A stretch of DNA of 64,000 bases, from contig OZ023273.1 in NCBI GenBank assembly GCA_964007475.1, forward strand, positions 122,249,812 to 122,313,811, written 5' to 3'. How positions within the stretch are numbered: position 1 is the first letter of the stretch; the number at the start of each line of letters is the position of its first letter. This document shows, piece after piece, positions 37,596 to 49,400 of the stretch. The notes beneath the pieces are model-generated. The model ran no database searches. It worked only from the letters and a program-made list of their open reading frames with translations, and was not told where the DNA came from. Origin of the DNA: Hybos culiciformis (taxonomy: Eukaryota > Arthropoda > Insecta > Diptera > Hybotidae). The translations under genes were made by a program, and so were the position numbers.

Positions 37596-38170
37596 TATAT
37601 GTTTCAGCAGTTTCATAATGACTGCAACACCTATTAAAATTTATATTTAAGCGGTTTGGCAGGATTGAAATTTAAAAAAAATCGTGCGGGAAAAAATACA
37701 AAAAAATAAAAATTTTAATCCGGAAAACGACTTTTTACTTATTTAACTGAATGCGGTTTTCAAACATTAAAAAATTGGTTCACACCTATAAATTACCCAT
37801 TTGACGCTAGTAAAAAAGTAAAATTTGAAATAACAGTACATACTTATCTTACCTATAGTTCCAATGAGAGTCGAAAAAACTAAAATTTTCATTAAAATTA
37901 TTTTATATAAATAAGTACCTACCTACTTGAACTTAGATTCTTCATTATTTGTCTTACAAAATTACAGCTTTCCTTCCTAAAACTTATTCATACCCAAGAA
38001 ATTTTCCATTCTACTCAAATCTGTATAATTTTAGGATCAAGTCAAGATAAATTTCTGCGTGGTGTAGACTTTTATAAAATAATTTTTATCTTTTTTAATA
38101 TTTTATCATTTACACAAAAGAGTGTCGTAACGTTAGTTGATTTTATAGTGTAAGGCGATCGAATAATGCG
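37596..38170. other. Intergenic DNA, nothing recognised
   Basis: AT-rich sequence between two transposon patches. No coding frame, repeat or regulatory signal is clear. Confidence 0.4.
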
Positions 38171-38515
38171 TGATTTACACAATGGCTAAATTTGTAATCT
38201 TTTAAATTTTTCTAGTCAAACTAGAACGAGAAAGCGATAAATAAACAACAACAACAAACATGTGAAAGAAGTAGACAGAAATTTAATTTCAGCCATTTTT
38301 AGCCATTGTGTAAATCAAGCTTAAACTATAAAAAAAGATGAACTAGTTTAATTTTTTTTGTTTGGTGTCTTTTGCTATAAAAAAAAGATTACAAAAAAGC
38401 CACCAAAAAAAAAAGATTACGCTGTCTGTACTGCTCTAACACATTAGTTTTTGTATCTTCTGTCCTGTTTTGTTTTGGGATCTTTTTTTGCCATTTTTAG
38501 CCATTGTGAAAATCA
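38171..38515. mobile_element. Small inverted-repeat element with duplicated right end
   Basis: TGATTTACACAATGGCTAAA at 38171-38190 is inverted as TTTAGCCATTGTGTAAATCA at 38298-38317. A second, near-identical right end (with GTGAAAATCA) lies at 38496-38515, preceded by the same GCCATTTT and followed by the same AGCTTAA. Either the element extends to 38515 with an internal copy of its end, or two related elements lie side by side. Confidence 0.6.
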
Positions 38516-38524
38516 AGCTTAATT

Positions 38525-39287
38525 AGGGTTGCCAGAAGTCCCGGTTTTTCGGGATTGTCCCGGTTTTCATGTCGTTTCGTGACGTCCCGAAAAAGGTTCT
38601 CGGGACGCTCAATTGTCCCGGTTTAACATTTTTGACCAAAAAAAAATTAATAAATTTATAAAAAATGTGCCACTTTGTTCAGGTTATGTTACGCTTTGCT
38701 TTCATTTTTCTAATTCTCGATCCTACATTACATCAATCCAGCCTATAAAGATATTGCAGGGTAGTATTTGTTTATTTATACATTTTTGTTTTTGTTTATT
38801 TAGCTGCAAGACTTGGCTGGTTTACTAATTTCATTACTAATTTTATTTTATATATTATTAGATTTATTTTATACCTTCAAGTTCAAGCATGCCAAAGAGA
38901 AAGTGCCAATTTCTATAAAAATGTACTACAGATTTTCCTTTTATTAAAAAAGGCAAAATTGATACGGAAGCGTATTGTAGACATTGCAATTCAAGTTTTA
39001 GTATAAGTCATGGTTTATCCGACATTAAAAATCACATTCAAAGTCAGAAACACAAATCTGCAGTTGCTTCGGCAAGTAAATGAAATGAATATTTATATTT
39101 TTTGTTCCTAATTTGAGTTATTAATTTTAAGATATTATTTAATTACGTACTTGACCTTGTTACCATTATTACGGTCCTTTTTTTTTATATTTATATTAAA
39201 TAAAATATTTTTTTAATAAATTTTATTAATTTTGTGAAAAAAATTCTTTTTGTCCCGGTTTGTAGTGGGGAAAATCTGGTAACCCTA
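38525..39287 (+). mobile_element. Decayed hAT-like element
   Basis: Inverted ends AGGGTTGCCAG (38525) and CTGGTAACCCT (ending 39286). Both are followed inward by TCCCGGTTT-type sequence (GTCCCGGTTTTCATGTCG on the left, TGTCCCGGTTTGTAGTGG on the right). The left part repeats GTCCCG in both orientations. It contains one broken BED-type zinc-finger frame (38889-39083). No matching target duplication was found, so one side may have been rearranged. Confidence 0.6.
38889..39083 (+). pseudogene. BED-type zinc-finger fragment of a hAT-like element
   Basis: Reads MPKRKCQFL, a stop, then KCTTDFPFIKKGKIDTEAYC and RHCNSSFSISHGLSDIKNHI followed by QSQKHKSAVASASK and a stop. CxxC with two spaced His residues in this setting matches the N-terminal BED-like finger of hAT-derived proteins. 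The internal stop and the absence of any catalytic domain show it is a remnant. Confidence 0.65.
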
Positions 39288-39524
39288 AATGAAGAGGCAC
39301 TGAACACCATAAGTTTGATGGTTGATGAATCGCAGTATGTTCATTTGCGTGGTAGCTCGTCGGCGAAAGATGCCTGGGACGTTTTGAAACAAATACACGA
39401 GCGGAATACCCCTGGCAGTCGTGTTCGTTTACTTCGACAGATTATGATTCAAAAGGTGGATGAGAATGGTGATGTGGAAGCGCATATAAAACGACTCAAT
39501 GAATTATTTCAGCAATTCCTAGCT
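39288..39524 (+). pseudogene. Ty1/copia gag fragment
   Basis: In frame it reads NEEALNTISLMVDESQYVHL, RGSSSAKDAWDVLKQIHERN, then TPGSRVRLLRQIMIQKVDEN and GDVEAHIKRLNELFQQFL. The order A..I......D....H......SAK.AWD.L.......S....L and the final heptad-like helix is typical of copia-type gag (UBN2/Retrotran_gag_2). Both ends are cut: it begins exactly at the hAT-like right end and ends at a repeat at 39525. No LTR, protease or polymerase is present. Confidence 0.75.
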
Positions 39525-39712
39525 CGATACACAAAAAAACTATTCATTTTTACGAACATGCACGAACCAGTTGTGCAGAAATTTACAGAGTCCCCGTCTC
39601 ATTCGCTTCGCGCGAAGCGCGCCAAGAAAAAAAAGAAAAAGAAAAGGTGCCCTAGGGGGTTCGAGGGAGGCGGTAGCCGTCCCCCGATACACGAAAAAAC
39701 TATTCATTTTTA
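39525..39712 (+). repeat. Direct repeat pair, 160 bp apart
   Basis: CGATACACAAAAAAACTATT (39525) and CGATACACGAAAAAACTATT (39685), each followed by CATTTTTA. Between them is GC-rich DNA with CTTCGCGCGAAGCGCG (a hairpin) and a Lys-coding A/G tract. It may be the remains of an LTR or of local duplication. Confidence 0.6.
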
Positions 39713-39734
39713 ATGACCAATAGTTTAAGTGTAT

Positions 39735-40165
39735 ATTCGTGCAAGTTTCCGTGTATGTTTCCGTGTATGTTCCGTGTATGTTGTGTGTGATTCCGTGTAT
39801 GTTGTGTGTGATTCCGTGTATGTTCCGTGTATGTTGTGTGTGATTCCGTTTATGTTGTGTGTGATTCCGTGTATGTGTATGTTTCCGTGTATGTTCCGTG
39901 TATATTTTGTGTGATTCCGTGTACACGGAATGACACGGAAGTGTCCGTGTAAGTTTTTTGTACACGGAACACATACGCACACTTCCGTGTACACGGAGCA
40001 TACACGGAACATACACGAAAACTCCGTGTATCCCCGATTTTTTCCGAACGCAAATACACGGATTCCGTGTATCTCCGTGTAAGTGTAGTTTCCGTGTATG
40101 TTCCGTGTACACGGAAAGACAGGGAAAATACACGGAAAGTTACACGGACACGGAGAGTGCAAATA
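39735..40165. repeat. TCCGTGTATG minisatellite in both orientations
   Basis: On the left (39735-39925) units of TTCCGTGTATG and TTGTGTGTGATTCCGTGTAT repeat head to tail. From about 39920 to 40160 the reverse unit (CATACACGGAA) dominates, mixed with forward copies. Open frames on both strands here come from the repeat, since a unit rich in GTGTATG rarely makes stops. The array ends about 70 bases before the start of the DCAF11-like copy. Confidence 0.85.
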
Positions 40166-40234
40166 GACACTTCCTTAATAAAAAGACCAGATTTTTCAAT
40201 TTTTCATAAAACAAAACTTTATCGTGAAATCAAA

Positions 40235-42418
40235 ATGATGTCTGGCATTGAGACAGATTCAATTACAAAAACTAATAATTTATCATTGTTAAACATATTA
40301 AGATCACAAGATAATGGTTTGAGTGGAAAAAAATCCGGAACATTATCACAAAATAATTGTCGCCGAATTACAAATTTTTATATTCCAAACGAATTCGGAA
40401 TACTTATCGTCACCCGAATTCTTAAGTGTCACATAAGAAAAATATTAGTTTGGAGAAAAACGAATTTAAAGCTTGATAGTTGAAAAAAACCGTTTTTTCA
40501 AATTGATTTCAAAAACTGCTGAAGTCAACAGTTTTTGACATCAATTTGAAAAAAACGGGTTTCTCCAAACTAATATTTTTCTTATGTGACACTTAAGAAT
40601 TCGGGTGACGTTATGTCCCTGGCCTATAAAAATAACATTGGACAATTTAATAAAGATGGTAGTAGATTGATAACTGTTGCTGATGATAATTTAATTCGTT
40701 TAATTGATTCTTCAAAAGAAGCTTATCATATTATTAGAACAATTCCAGCTCTACGTCTTGGATGTAGTATTTTTGACATAGATTTTAGTCCATGTGGAGA
40801 ATATTTTATTTACTCAAGTTGCTTTAACCAGGGTAAAATTGTGATTTTATGTTGAACATAAAAAAATGTATACCTATAAAATTCAACTTAATTTAAACAT
40901 TTTTTTTTTGAGCATTCACAGCACCGATGGCGGGCTCCGACAAAATTCAACAGCATATCATTAATGCTAATAGCACTACTAGCCCTATATTTTCTATTAG
41001 AATTTCACCGTGTAATACGTTCTTTATTGGTGGATCCGATGATTCTTGTGTTCACTATTACGATAGAATTATAGGCAGAAGAACAGAAAAAATACAGGTA
41101 CGAATATTTTAATATATATATGTTTCTATTTTTAATAACTCTGCAAGTATTCTTCTTTTACCTGTGCTAACGGCAATAAATGGGCATGTTTTTTTCGTGT
41201 AAAGTTTCTCGATCTTACGTTCCAAACTATAAAAAAATATTTGCCCTATATTCTACTCAAATAATAAAAATGTTAATGTATAGATATAATAATTATTTTT
41301 ATGATATTATATAGGTTTGTTATAATTATTCCAAAAATGTGAATTGTGTTTCATTTTTGGATGAGAATCCAAACATTTTTTTAACTGGTTGTGATTTTAA
41401 TGTTATAAAATTATGGGACAATCGTTGCTTAAGTAATAATGCTAAATCACATCCTGTTAGTGTTTTTATTGGCCATTATGATAGCATAACTTATATTGAT
41501 TCAAAAAATGATGGTCGACATTTCTTATCAAATTCAACAGATCAAAGTATACGAATTTGGGATCTTAGACACCCGTCATCGCAACGAAGAGTAACCCGCG
41601 CTTCTATTAGAACTGAGTGTTTGGAATGTAAGTTTCAATTTGCTTTTAATCAATTTTATTATATTTATGTGCATTTATTTTTCTTTGCAGCCTATGATCC
41701 ACAAAATGAAATAGTCGGTGATTCCAGCATTCTGACCCTTAGAGGGCGTTGTGTGATTACTATTTTTATACTGTTGTACTATTTTTATGTACTATTGTAC
41801 TATTTTTATACTTTTGTTCATATAATTTTTTATAATTTTAAATATAATTTTAAAATTGAGCGTAGGCATTCGCCCCTTTTGGCCCGTTTTACAACAAGGC
41901 TCTTACGTTATCATATATAAATCAACGAAATGAGTAAAATATTAAAGTAAGTGTTATAGGTAAAATTTTTCGTTAGGACTGGGAGGCACTGAATTAATTT
42001 GGCTATAATCCTACTAGGACTTTGGTTTTTCATTTTTGATTTGGGTTTTCGAAACCATCATACCAAATCAATCCAAATTTTAATTAAAAAAATTTTTTTT
42101 ATTTTTTTTGCAGTTTATGATTTATTAACTGGTCTTATTAAAGAAGCAATTGAACAACAGGACGTTGTAAGAGATGTAGCTTGGCATCCTATTCGTTCAG
42201 AAATAGTATCAAGCCCTGTAAGAAAATGAAACAATTAAATTAATGCAAAATTTAATTTTATTAATTTATTCCTTTTACATTTTTAGTGGAACACTCACGT
42301 TAATTTAATAACTTATAATAGAAAAGTTGAAAGATTAGTTCAAGAAGAAAATGTTCGTCATTTACGCAGACCAGTATTACGAAGACCAACATTACGACCA
42401 GCATTACGTATGATATAG
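40235..42418 (+). pseudogene. Broken DCAF11/WDR23-like WD40 gene copy
   Basis: DCAF11 is a WD40 substrate receptor for CUL4-DDB1 ubiquitin ligases. Pieces: 40235-40407 and 40611-40832 (one exon split by a MITE), 40922-41097, 41315-41627, 41691 to about 41745, about 41866-41946, 42114-42217 and 42287-42418. They follow DCAF11 in order: RITNFYIPNEFG, DNLIRLIDSSKEAYHIIRTI, FDIDFSPCGEYFIYSS, GGSDDSCVHYYDR, KLWDNRC, GHYDSITYIDSKNDGRHFLS, STDQSIRIWDLRHPSS, GDSSILTLRG, YDLLTG and VRDVAWHPIRSEIVSS. Introns remain, so it is not a retrocopy. Damage: the MITE brings a stop, AT-rich sequence follows the RGH-equivalent (RGRCVIT), and the next exon remnant has TGA and TAA in frame. The usual N-terminal region is missing or replaced by minisatellite. 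A strongly diverged functional gene is less likely. Confidence 0.75.
40408..40610. mobile_element. 203-bp hairpin MITE inside the DCAF11-like exon
   Basis: Flanked by TTAT on both sides (40404-40407 and 40611-40614). The ends are perfect inverted repeats of about 50 bases starting CGTCACCCGAATTCTTAAGT. The middle holds further inverted sequence (GTTTTTTCAAATTGAT and its complement), with about 27 extra bases in the left arm. The DCAF11-like frame runs up to the left end, stops inside the element, and resumes after the right TTAT in the same relative frame. Confidence 0.9.
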
Positions 42419-45400
42419 ATACAGAAACAGATGATTAATATAACTAGAATTAAGGAAATAATTAATGTGTAAGTTTTTTCACTTTAATTAAATTTTTTAC
42501 CTAAGTGTTTGTAAAAAAAAAAATTAATTTATGCTCAATCAGTATTCGGGTCGAATTAAAATGATAGTTTCTAATTATTAAAAATAAAACTGCAATAATA
42601 TTCAAGTTTTTTTTTTTATTTAGATGATTATATTTCATAAAATCAAAGAAAAAAAAAAGATTTTTGTTTCAAGTTCTTGATTCGTTAAATCTATGTACTC
42701 GGTAATTTTTTTTTATTTATTTTTTTTATTTAGTAAAATAATAATATAATTTTGTATAATTTGATATATTATTTTCCATTATTAAATTTATTTTTTAATA
42801 AAATCTATGTATGTATATTTCATTTCGAGCCATCCAAAGCGGATATAAATTTAATTTATAACATTAATTATTCAGTTCTTCTAATCAAGTTCTTTATTTT
42901 TATTGTTTTTGTTTTTTTTTAAGCAATATTGTTTTTTTGTTATAACAATATTTAAAAACTAACTAAAAACTGCCACGCTTGTTATAAATTTAAAATTTTT
43001 TAATATAATTTTGTTATTAAATTTCTTTTTCTTTACGAATAATTTTTATTTAAGAGATTTTACAAAAAAAAAAAAAAAAATTTGTGAAAGTTTACATTTA
43101 TATATAATAATTATATAAAATTTTTTTTTTTATTGCAGATTTAAATTGGACGAGCATTATTGATAACATTTATCATGTGAATTTAAAAATCTGAAATTTT
43201 TTTTAATTTTTTTATTATTATGCTTTATTTCTATATTTTTGTGTTATATTATAATATTATAGTTTATAGTTCTGAAATTTTAAAAAATAAATTCAATTTC
43301 ATTAGTTTATAGACTGTATTTATTTATTTATTTGAATAAATTACGAATGCAATTTATAATTTTAGATTACATAATAACATTCCTTAAGTGATCCTGATCA
43401 ACCAAAAAACTAATTTATTTATTTCAATTTTTCAATAATAACTTATTTGGAGTATGTATAAATCAACTTACTTTGTTCAGATAAGCGATTAGTTCTTAAT
43501 AGTGTAATTTAATTTTATAGCATGTACCTTCATTATGGTTAATATGTTATCAGAAATGTTCGTTATTTACATTTAATGTCAAAAAATTGAAAAAAATTAC
43601 TCTTAACACTGTCAAATAGTTATTCAATTCTTGCTATATATTTATTATATATAATTTTTCTTTTATTAATATCAGCATACAAATTTCTTTTATTAATAAA
43701 TTAATTTTAATCTAAAAACAATTTTATTTATAATAAAAGGTTTATAGGCATATTTTAATTTAAAGAAAACTTTAAAATTGAAAAGGCCAAAAATAATTTG
43801 AATTTTTCATTACAATTATTACGATCTAACTTTAAATTAAAAATTTTCAAATCTTTAAATATAAAACCTTTTTTTTTTATTCATTCTGATTTGTTTACAA
43901 TTCAATAGATTTTTATTCTAAATTTTTTTTACTTTAGAATAAAAGTTCTTCATATAAATCAGAGACATTATAAAAACCTGTATTGATCTTAATACAATTT
44001 ATAAGAATATTTGAATTTTATTGTTACAGAATGCCCTTATATCTATTGTATCTGAGTAATTAAACTCTTTTGCAAAATCAAAAAATTATCTATTGTATCT
44101 GAGTAATTAAACTCTTTTGCAAAATCAAAAAATTATCTTGGATTGGTGACAAAGTAAGTTTTTTTTGCGTCGAATCATATGCATACATTAATAAAATCAT
44201 GAATTTGAAGATTTGTGGCAATACATTAGGTTAGGCTGGGTTAGGTTGTAACGGGTCGGAAATGCCAGGATTCACTGTTGGCCTGTTGGGCATTGTACCA
44301 TTAAGGAATATTACATTAAGGAATTTTTCAATTTTCAATATTATTTTTTTTAATCTCAAAATTACATTTTCATCAACAAGTTTTGAATGATTCTATTTTG
44401 GTTCAAATTTTATTATTTTTTTTTATTCTAAAGTAAACTTTTTAATTTTCAATAACAAAGCGTATTTTAGCAAATTTTTATAAGAATGAAATAAAAATTA
44501 ACAAGGATCTAATTTCAAATGAAATGTTTGACTTTTATCATAAAATAATCGTGCCTAATTTCATTACAATTAATAAATATTAGTATAAAGAAAAAAAAGG
44601 TTCGTAATTTAGCACCTATAAATCAATTTTTTATTTTCTTAATTATTTAAATAAAAAATAATATAATATTAATAAATTTAAAAATAAGTTAATAAGAAAA
44701 TGCTATAAGCAAACAGTAATTAAAATTCAAAGAAAAAAATATTTTATAAATTTGCATACAGGTAAAAAACATCGGACAATCAATCACACATAATTACAAT
44801 TCTTTATTGGTATTTTGTTCCTTCTTGTTTATAAATTATCTTAAAAAATATTCTACATTTTTTTTAATATTAAATTTGTCTCCGTAAGTGACACAATTCA
44901 GAAAAAAAATTTTAGTTCTAAAAAAGTTTATAAAAAAAATGTTTGAAATGTAGTTTTTTTTTGTCAACAGAATTGTGAAAAAATAAGTTCTAAATTCAAA
45001 TGCCGAAATTCAGATGTTTTTTGGCTATACATTTTAGGCCCTTCGACAAACAAGTTTTGGTAATTGTTGTTTTTAATAATCGATCAATTGATTGGACTTA
45101 TATCAATTTCATTCAAACAACTTGATATTAAAAGAAAATTTTATATCGTTCACTTCAAACTATTTTTGATTTTTTATATTGGATAAAAAAAAAAATTTCA
45201 AACTTTCTTCCCAGTAATCTAAAAATCTCCACAAATTAGTTTAAAAAAAAAAAAATAAATAAAATTTTTTTTAATGTGAATAAGACATTGTTAAAAATTA
45301 ACATAAAAGGTAATCTTAACATTATATTATAAGTGTTCATTATTGGTAATAAAAACAATAAAAAATAAAACAAAAATAAATTTAACGTAGTTTTTTTAGA

Positions 45401-46469
45401 TGTTTATTTTCTCTATTTATAATATTATAATTATAAGTTTTAATTAAAAACTAAATTATTTATAATTAAAAAAAAATATATATATTATTTTAATTACATT
45501 TTAGGATTTTTTTATCAGAAAAATGAATTAAAACAAGTAACTAAGAAATTGTGATTTATTTATAGCTTCATTCTTTTTAAACGATATTTGATGTAAGTTA
45601 GAAGGATTTGATATCTGCACCTTGACAAAGATCAAAAGAGAAAATAAATGAGTTTTTTTTTTTAATTCAAATATTGACATTTATTTGACTACTTTTAGAA
45701 ATAGGAAATTGAAATAATTGCTTTTATTAAATTTAATTTTCAAATACTTTGCGTCATGGACTTAATTTACTATTATTGTCCTTTCGCATTAATGTGAGGC
45801 AAAATCTGAAGGTTTCACTTTGATTTCATTTTAAAAAGTCTTGAAATTTTTTTGAAGCTTAAGTTACAAGTTTTATTACAGAATTATTATTAGGAAGCTC
45901 ATATTCCCAGCAAAAACAAATTGATTATTATTATTATTTAATTTCATTGAAAATTCAAGTTTTTAAAATTTTCAACAAAATTATTATAAAAAAGGTATAT
46001 GTAATAAAAAAAAATATACATAATGTACTTATTTTGACTATATTTATAGATGTATTTTTAAAAAATGGTGTAATAATTTTTGACATGATGATGTCGGTGG
46101 CTTTTTTGAAGCATTATTTTGTTGAAGTGAAAAAAATGTTTTTAGCAGTTTACACACATATTTTTGTTTAAGCCACCACAGAATTTCGGAAAATTAACAA
46201 TATAATTTCTTAATATGGGACAAAAACTATTTAAAAACATAATTAAAAAAATTTAAGAAAACCCTAGAAATAAATTTTTTTTTTGTTGCGATTACTATTT
46301 AAATTAAATAAAATTTTTATCATTTATTCTGTTGACTAATTAATATTCTTGCGAATTTTTTTTAATTTTCATTGTAATAAAAAAATTAATTTATTATTTT
46401 AAGTTTCTTTTAATCAAGAAAATTTATTTTCTTTGTTAATATTGTTTTTTTTTTGGTGAGATTTTATTT
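42419..46469. other. Intergenic DNA between the DCAF11-like copy and Rtnl1
   Basis: AT-rich, no supported gene. Notable are a 47-bp tandem duplication (44041-44134) and a short GC-richer patch near 44225-44310 (TTAGGCTGGGTTAGG, ACGGGTCGG). The right end should include the Rtnl1 3' UTR. Confidence 0.5.
44041..44134 (+). repeat. Perfect 47-bp tandem duplication
   Basis: Two adjacent identical copies starting ATCTATTGTATCTGAGTAAT, at 44041 and 44088. No difference is visible between them, so the duplication is recent, or an assembly artefact. Confidence 0.85.
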
Positions 46470-49400
46470 TTACTTGTCCTTTTCTGATTCAGCTGGTTTT
46501 TTACCAATCGGTATTGCTGCTTTTACCCTAAAATTTATAAATAACAATTATTTTAATAAATTAAATAAATGTTTGTCTTTATTGACACTGAAGAGGATGT
46601 CAAATCAAAATATTAAAAAAAAACGTTTAATATTTTGTAGGCGCTAAAAAAAATAAACTCAATACTTACTTATCAGTAATTTCCAAAAATTTACTTCTAA
46701 CAATGTCCAAGTTTTGATCAATAATTTGCTTGTTCTGTTCATATACTTTTGGCAATGAAAAGAGTGAAATGAATGCTAAAATTAAAGAATAGAATTTATT
46801 ACAAAATATTGAACCACTTTCGATTTCATAAATTAATTTTTTTAGAATTTTATATTTTACTGAAATTTAAATATGATATGGAAACCTTCTTGAAATATTT
46901 AATATTTAAAAGACATATTAAACAAATTTACATAATTATTCCACATAAAATATAAGTGTAATTCAATTTATGTAAGAAGATATTTTTTATATTGATAGTT
47001 TTTGATTATAACAAGTTATAAATAATAATCATATTAAATGCAAGTTTTTATTTACCCAAAATGACTAATGTCATTCCATTAAACCATGAGCCAATATAAG
47101 TCAATACCCATAAAATAACACCAAATTTCAATGAATCAACTAAATCCTCAACCAAAAATAATCTTCGCAATTCTGTGAAAAATGCATTTATATGAGCCAC
47201 TGCAACATTACATATTTGCTGAACTTTATCTTGTGATAAATTCAAATCCATTTCCAAATATTCCCTGAAAAAAATCAATTTTACAGAAAAAGTTCAATGA
47301 TTTAAAATTAAAAATTTTCAATATCAACGTTTTGCAATTATTGAAAATAAATATATGTGTACATACTTGAAAGGATGTCCTTCTGATGTTTTCTGTACAG
47401 CGCCCAATACATTTTTGTAAATTCGGAAAGCAATAGTGCCAGCCAATGTTATTAATGATAAATATGCAATAACACTGATCACTGAAAAGCATGATATTGC
47501 CAATAATGTTATTAAACCAGCACCAAATACAATTCCAGATTTTTTCACATCACGCCAATAGATAAGTGATTCCACTAAAAATAAAAGAGAATAAAGTACA
47601 TTATTAAAAATTAATTTTTAAATAATATTGAATTTTTATTTAATTAATTTGATGGCGGTAATCCAAACGATTTTTTTTTCGTTCAAGTTAATTTAGAAAC
47701 AAAAAAAATTTCATTGTTGAATCAATAAATAACATTTCTTCCCAGCAATGCAAAAATATAGAACTAAGATACTTAATTAAAAACAATATCACAACAATGA
47801 AACATAATAATCGATGGAAAATATCCAAAATCAAATCTCTTACTACGCGTTTCAGTGATGAAAAATCCACTCAATTTTCTAGTTTTATTTCCTCGATAAC
47901 TAAATTTTTTCCCCATCGCAATTATGTGTATTACACAACTTTTCTGTTCAATTTAAAAAATTTAAAATAACTAGTTTTTTTTCTCGTTGTTTTACACCTT
48001 TTGATTTTATTTGAAATTAATATCTTTTATGGAATTTTTTTCTCTCAATAGAAAATTTTTTTTTATAACACACAATAGGTTCTCGTGCATAATGAACATA
48101 AATTATGTAGACGTACATTGAAAAGAAATCCAAGAGAGGGTAGCAATATCTTTTCGTTTAAATAAATAGAATCTGTGAATAGCCAAATGCATTGAAGATC
48201 TATACATTTTTAATCACATCTTGTCAAAATTCTATGTTGTCGTTAGAACTCAAAATTTAATAAAATTTTCAAATTATTTTAATTTCTATCGATTCTGGAT
48301 AACTTTTAATAATGTTTCAAATAAACAAAACTTTTAAGTTCTTAACAGTTTAATTTTATTCTTTAATTCTAATTTTTTTACCGAAAATAAAAACTATTAT
48401 TTCTTCATTTTAAGAAGAATAATAACATCAATGTTAATGGAAGCGCACATGAAGTAGAACATTTTAGTACAAGTATTAATAAAATTTAAATTAAGAAAAA
48501 ATAAATAGATAAATGATTTATAAGTTCTTAAAATAGTTTAAATTTCGATTCAAAATAACTACAAACTATAAATTTTTGCAGATATTTTTATATGATTTAT
48601 AAAAAAACAAAAGAAAATTAGTGATAAGATACCGATGAACATATCATTTTTTTAATTAATTATAACTTAATACCCAATTATAATATTAAAGGAAACTATA
48701 TAATTGTAATTAAATGGCCAGTGGGCGCCAATCGAAGGAATTATAAATGTATAGGAATTCTTATAGAAATATAAAAGGAAAATAATGTCCACATCCATAA
48801 GAAATAAGTTAGAGTGAAAAATTTCGAAAGTATCTTTTGCTGGATTATGTTTCCTAACATTCTAAATATAAGTATAGTATAATGTTAGAAGGTTTATCAT
48901 AATACATTTACACTTGCTCTCTGGCTTTAAAATGATATCTAAAAAATAATATTCAGTAAAGCGTTGAATATTTTTCGCTTTTTTTTTTTAAGAAAATAAA
49001 ATATGAAACAGATCATTTTTAATAAAAGAAAGAAAAAAAAAATACTTCAAATAATAATAAAAAAACATAAAAAAAAAAAATTATAATAAATCTTAAGAAT
49101 TTTTATTATTAATTTCATCTTGATTCATCTACAGCTGAAAATACCGTATTCAATGGGCGCGAGCATACACATGAAAAATGAAAAATCATACATTTTTCTA
49201 CATAAAATTTAAAAAGAATAAAAAAAGTAAAAAAAAAACTTTTTTCGCTTTTCATCTTAGAAAGAAAAGTCATCATTATGCAATAGGAGAAGTTTTTTTT
49301 TTTTTTTTATTTTTAGAAACATAAATAATTTTTTATTTTTGTTAATTAGACTTATTAAAATGTATTCTGAGTGGTTGAAAAAAAAAACTATCTACTTTAA

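Noticed and set aside
39540..40209. Long frames on both strands over the TCCGTGTATG array
   Set aside because: The repeat unit itself lacks stops in several frames; the peptides are plain repeats.
47688..47870. 60-codon minus-strand frame overlapping the proximal Rtnl1 first exon
   Set aside because: It is a different frame from the phase-matched exon, ends without a useful donor in phase, and has no motif.
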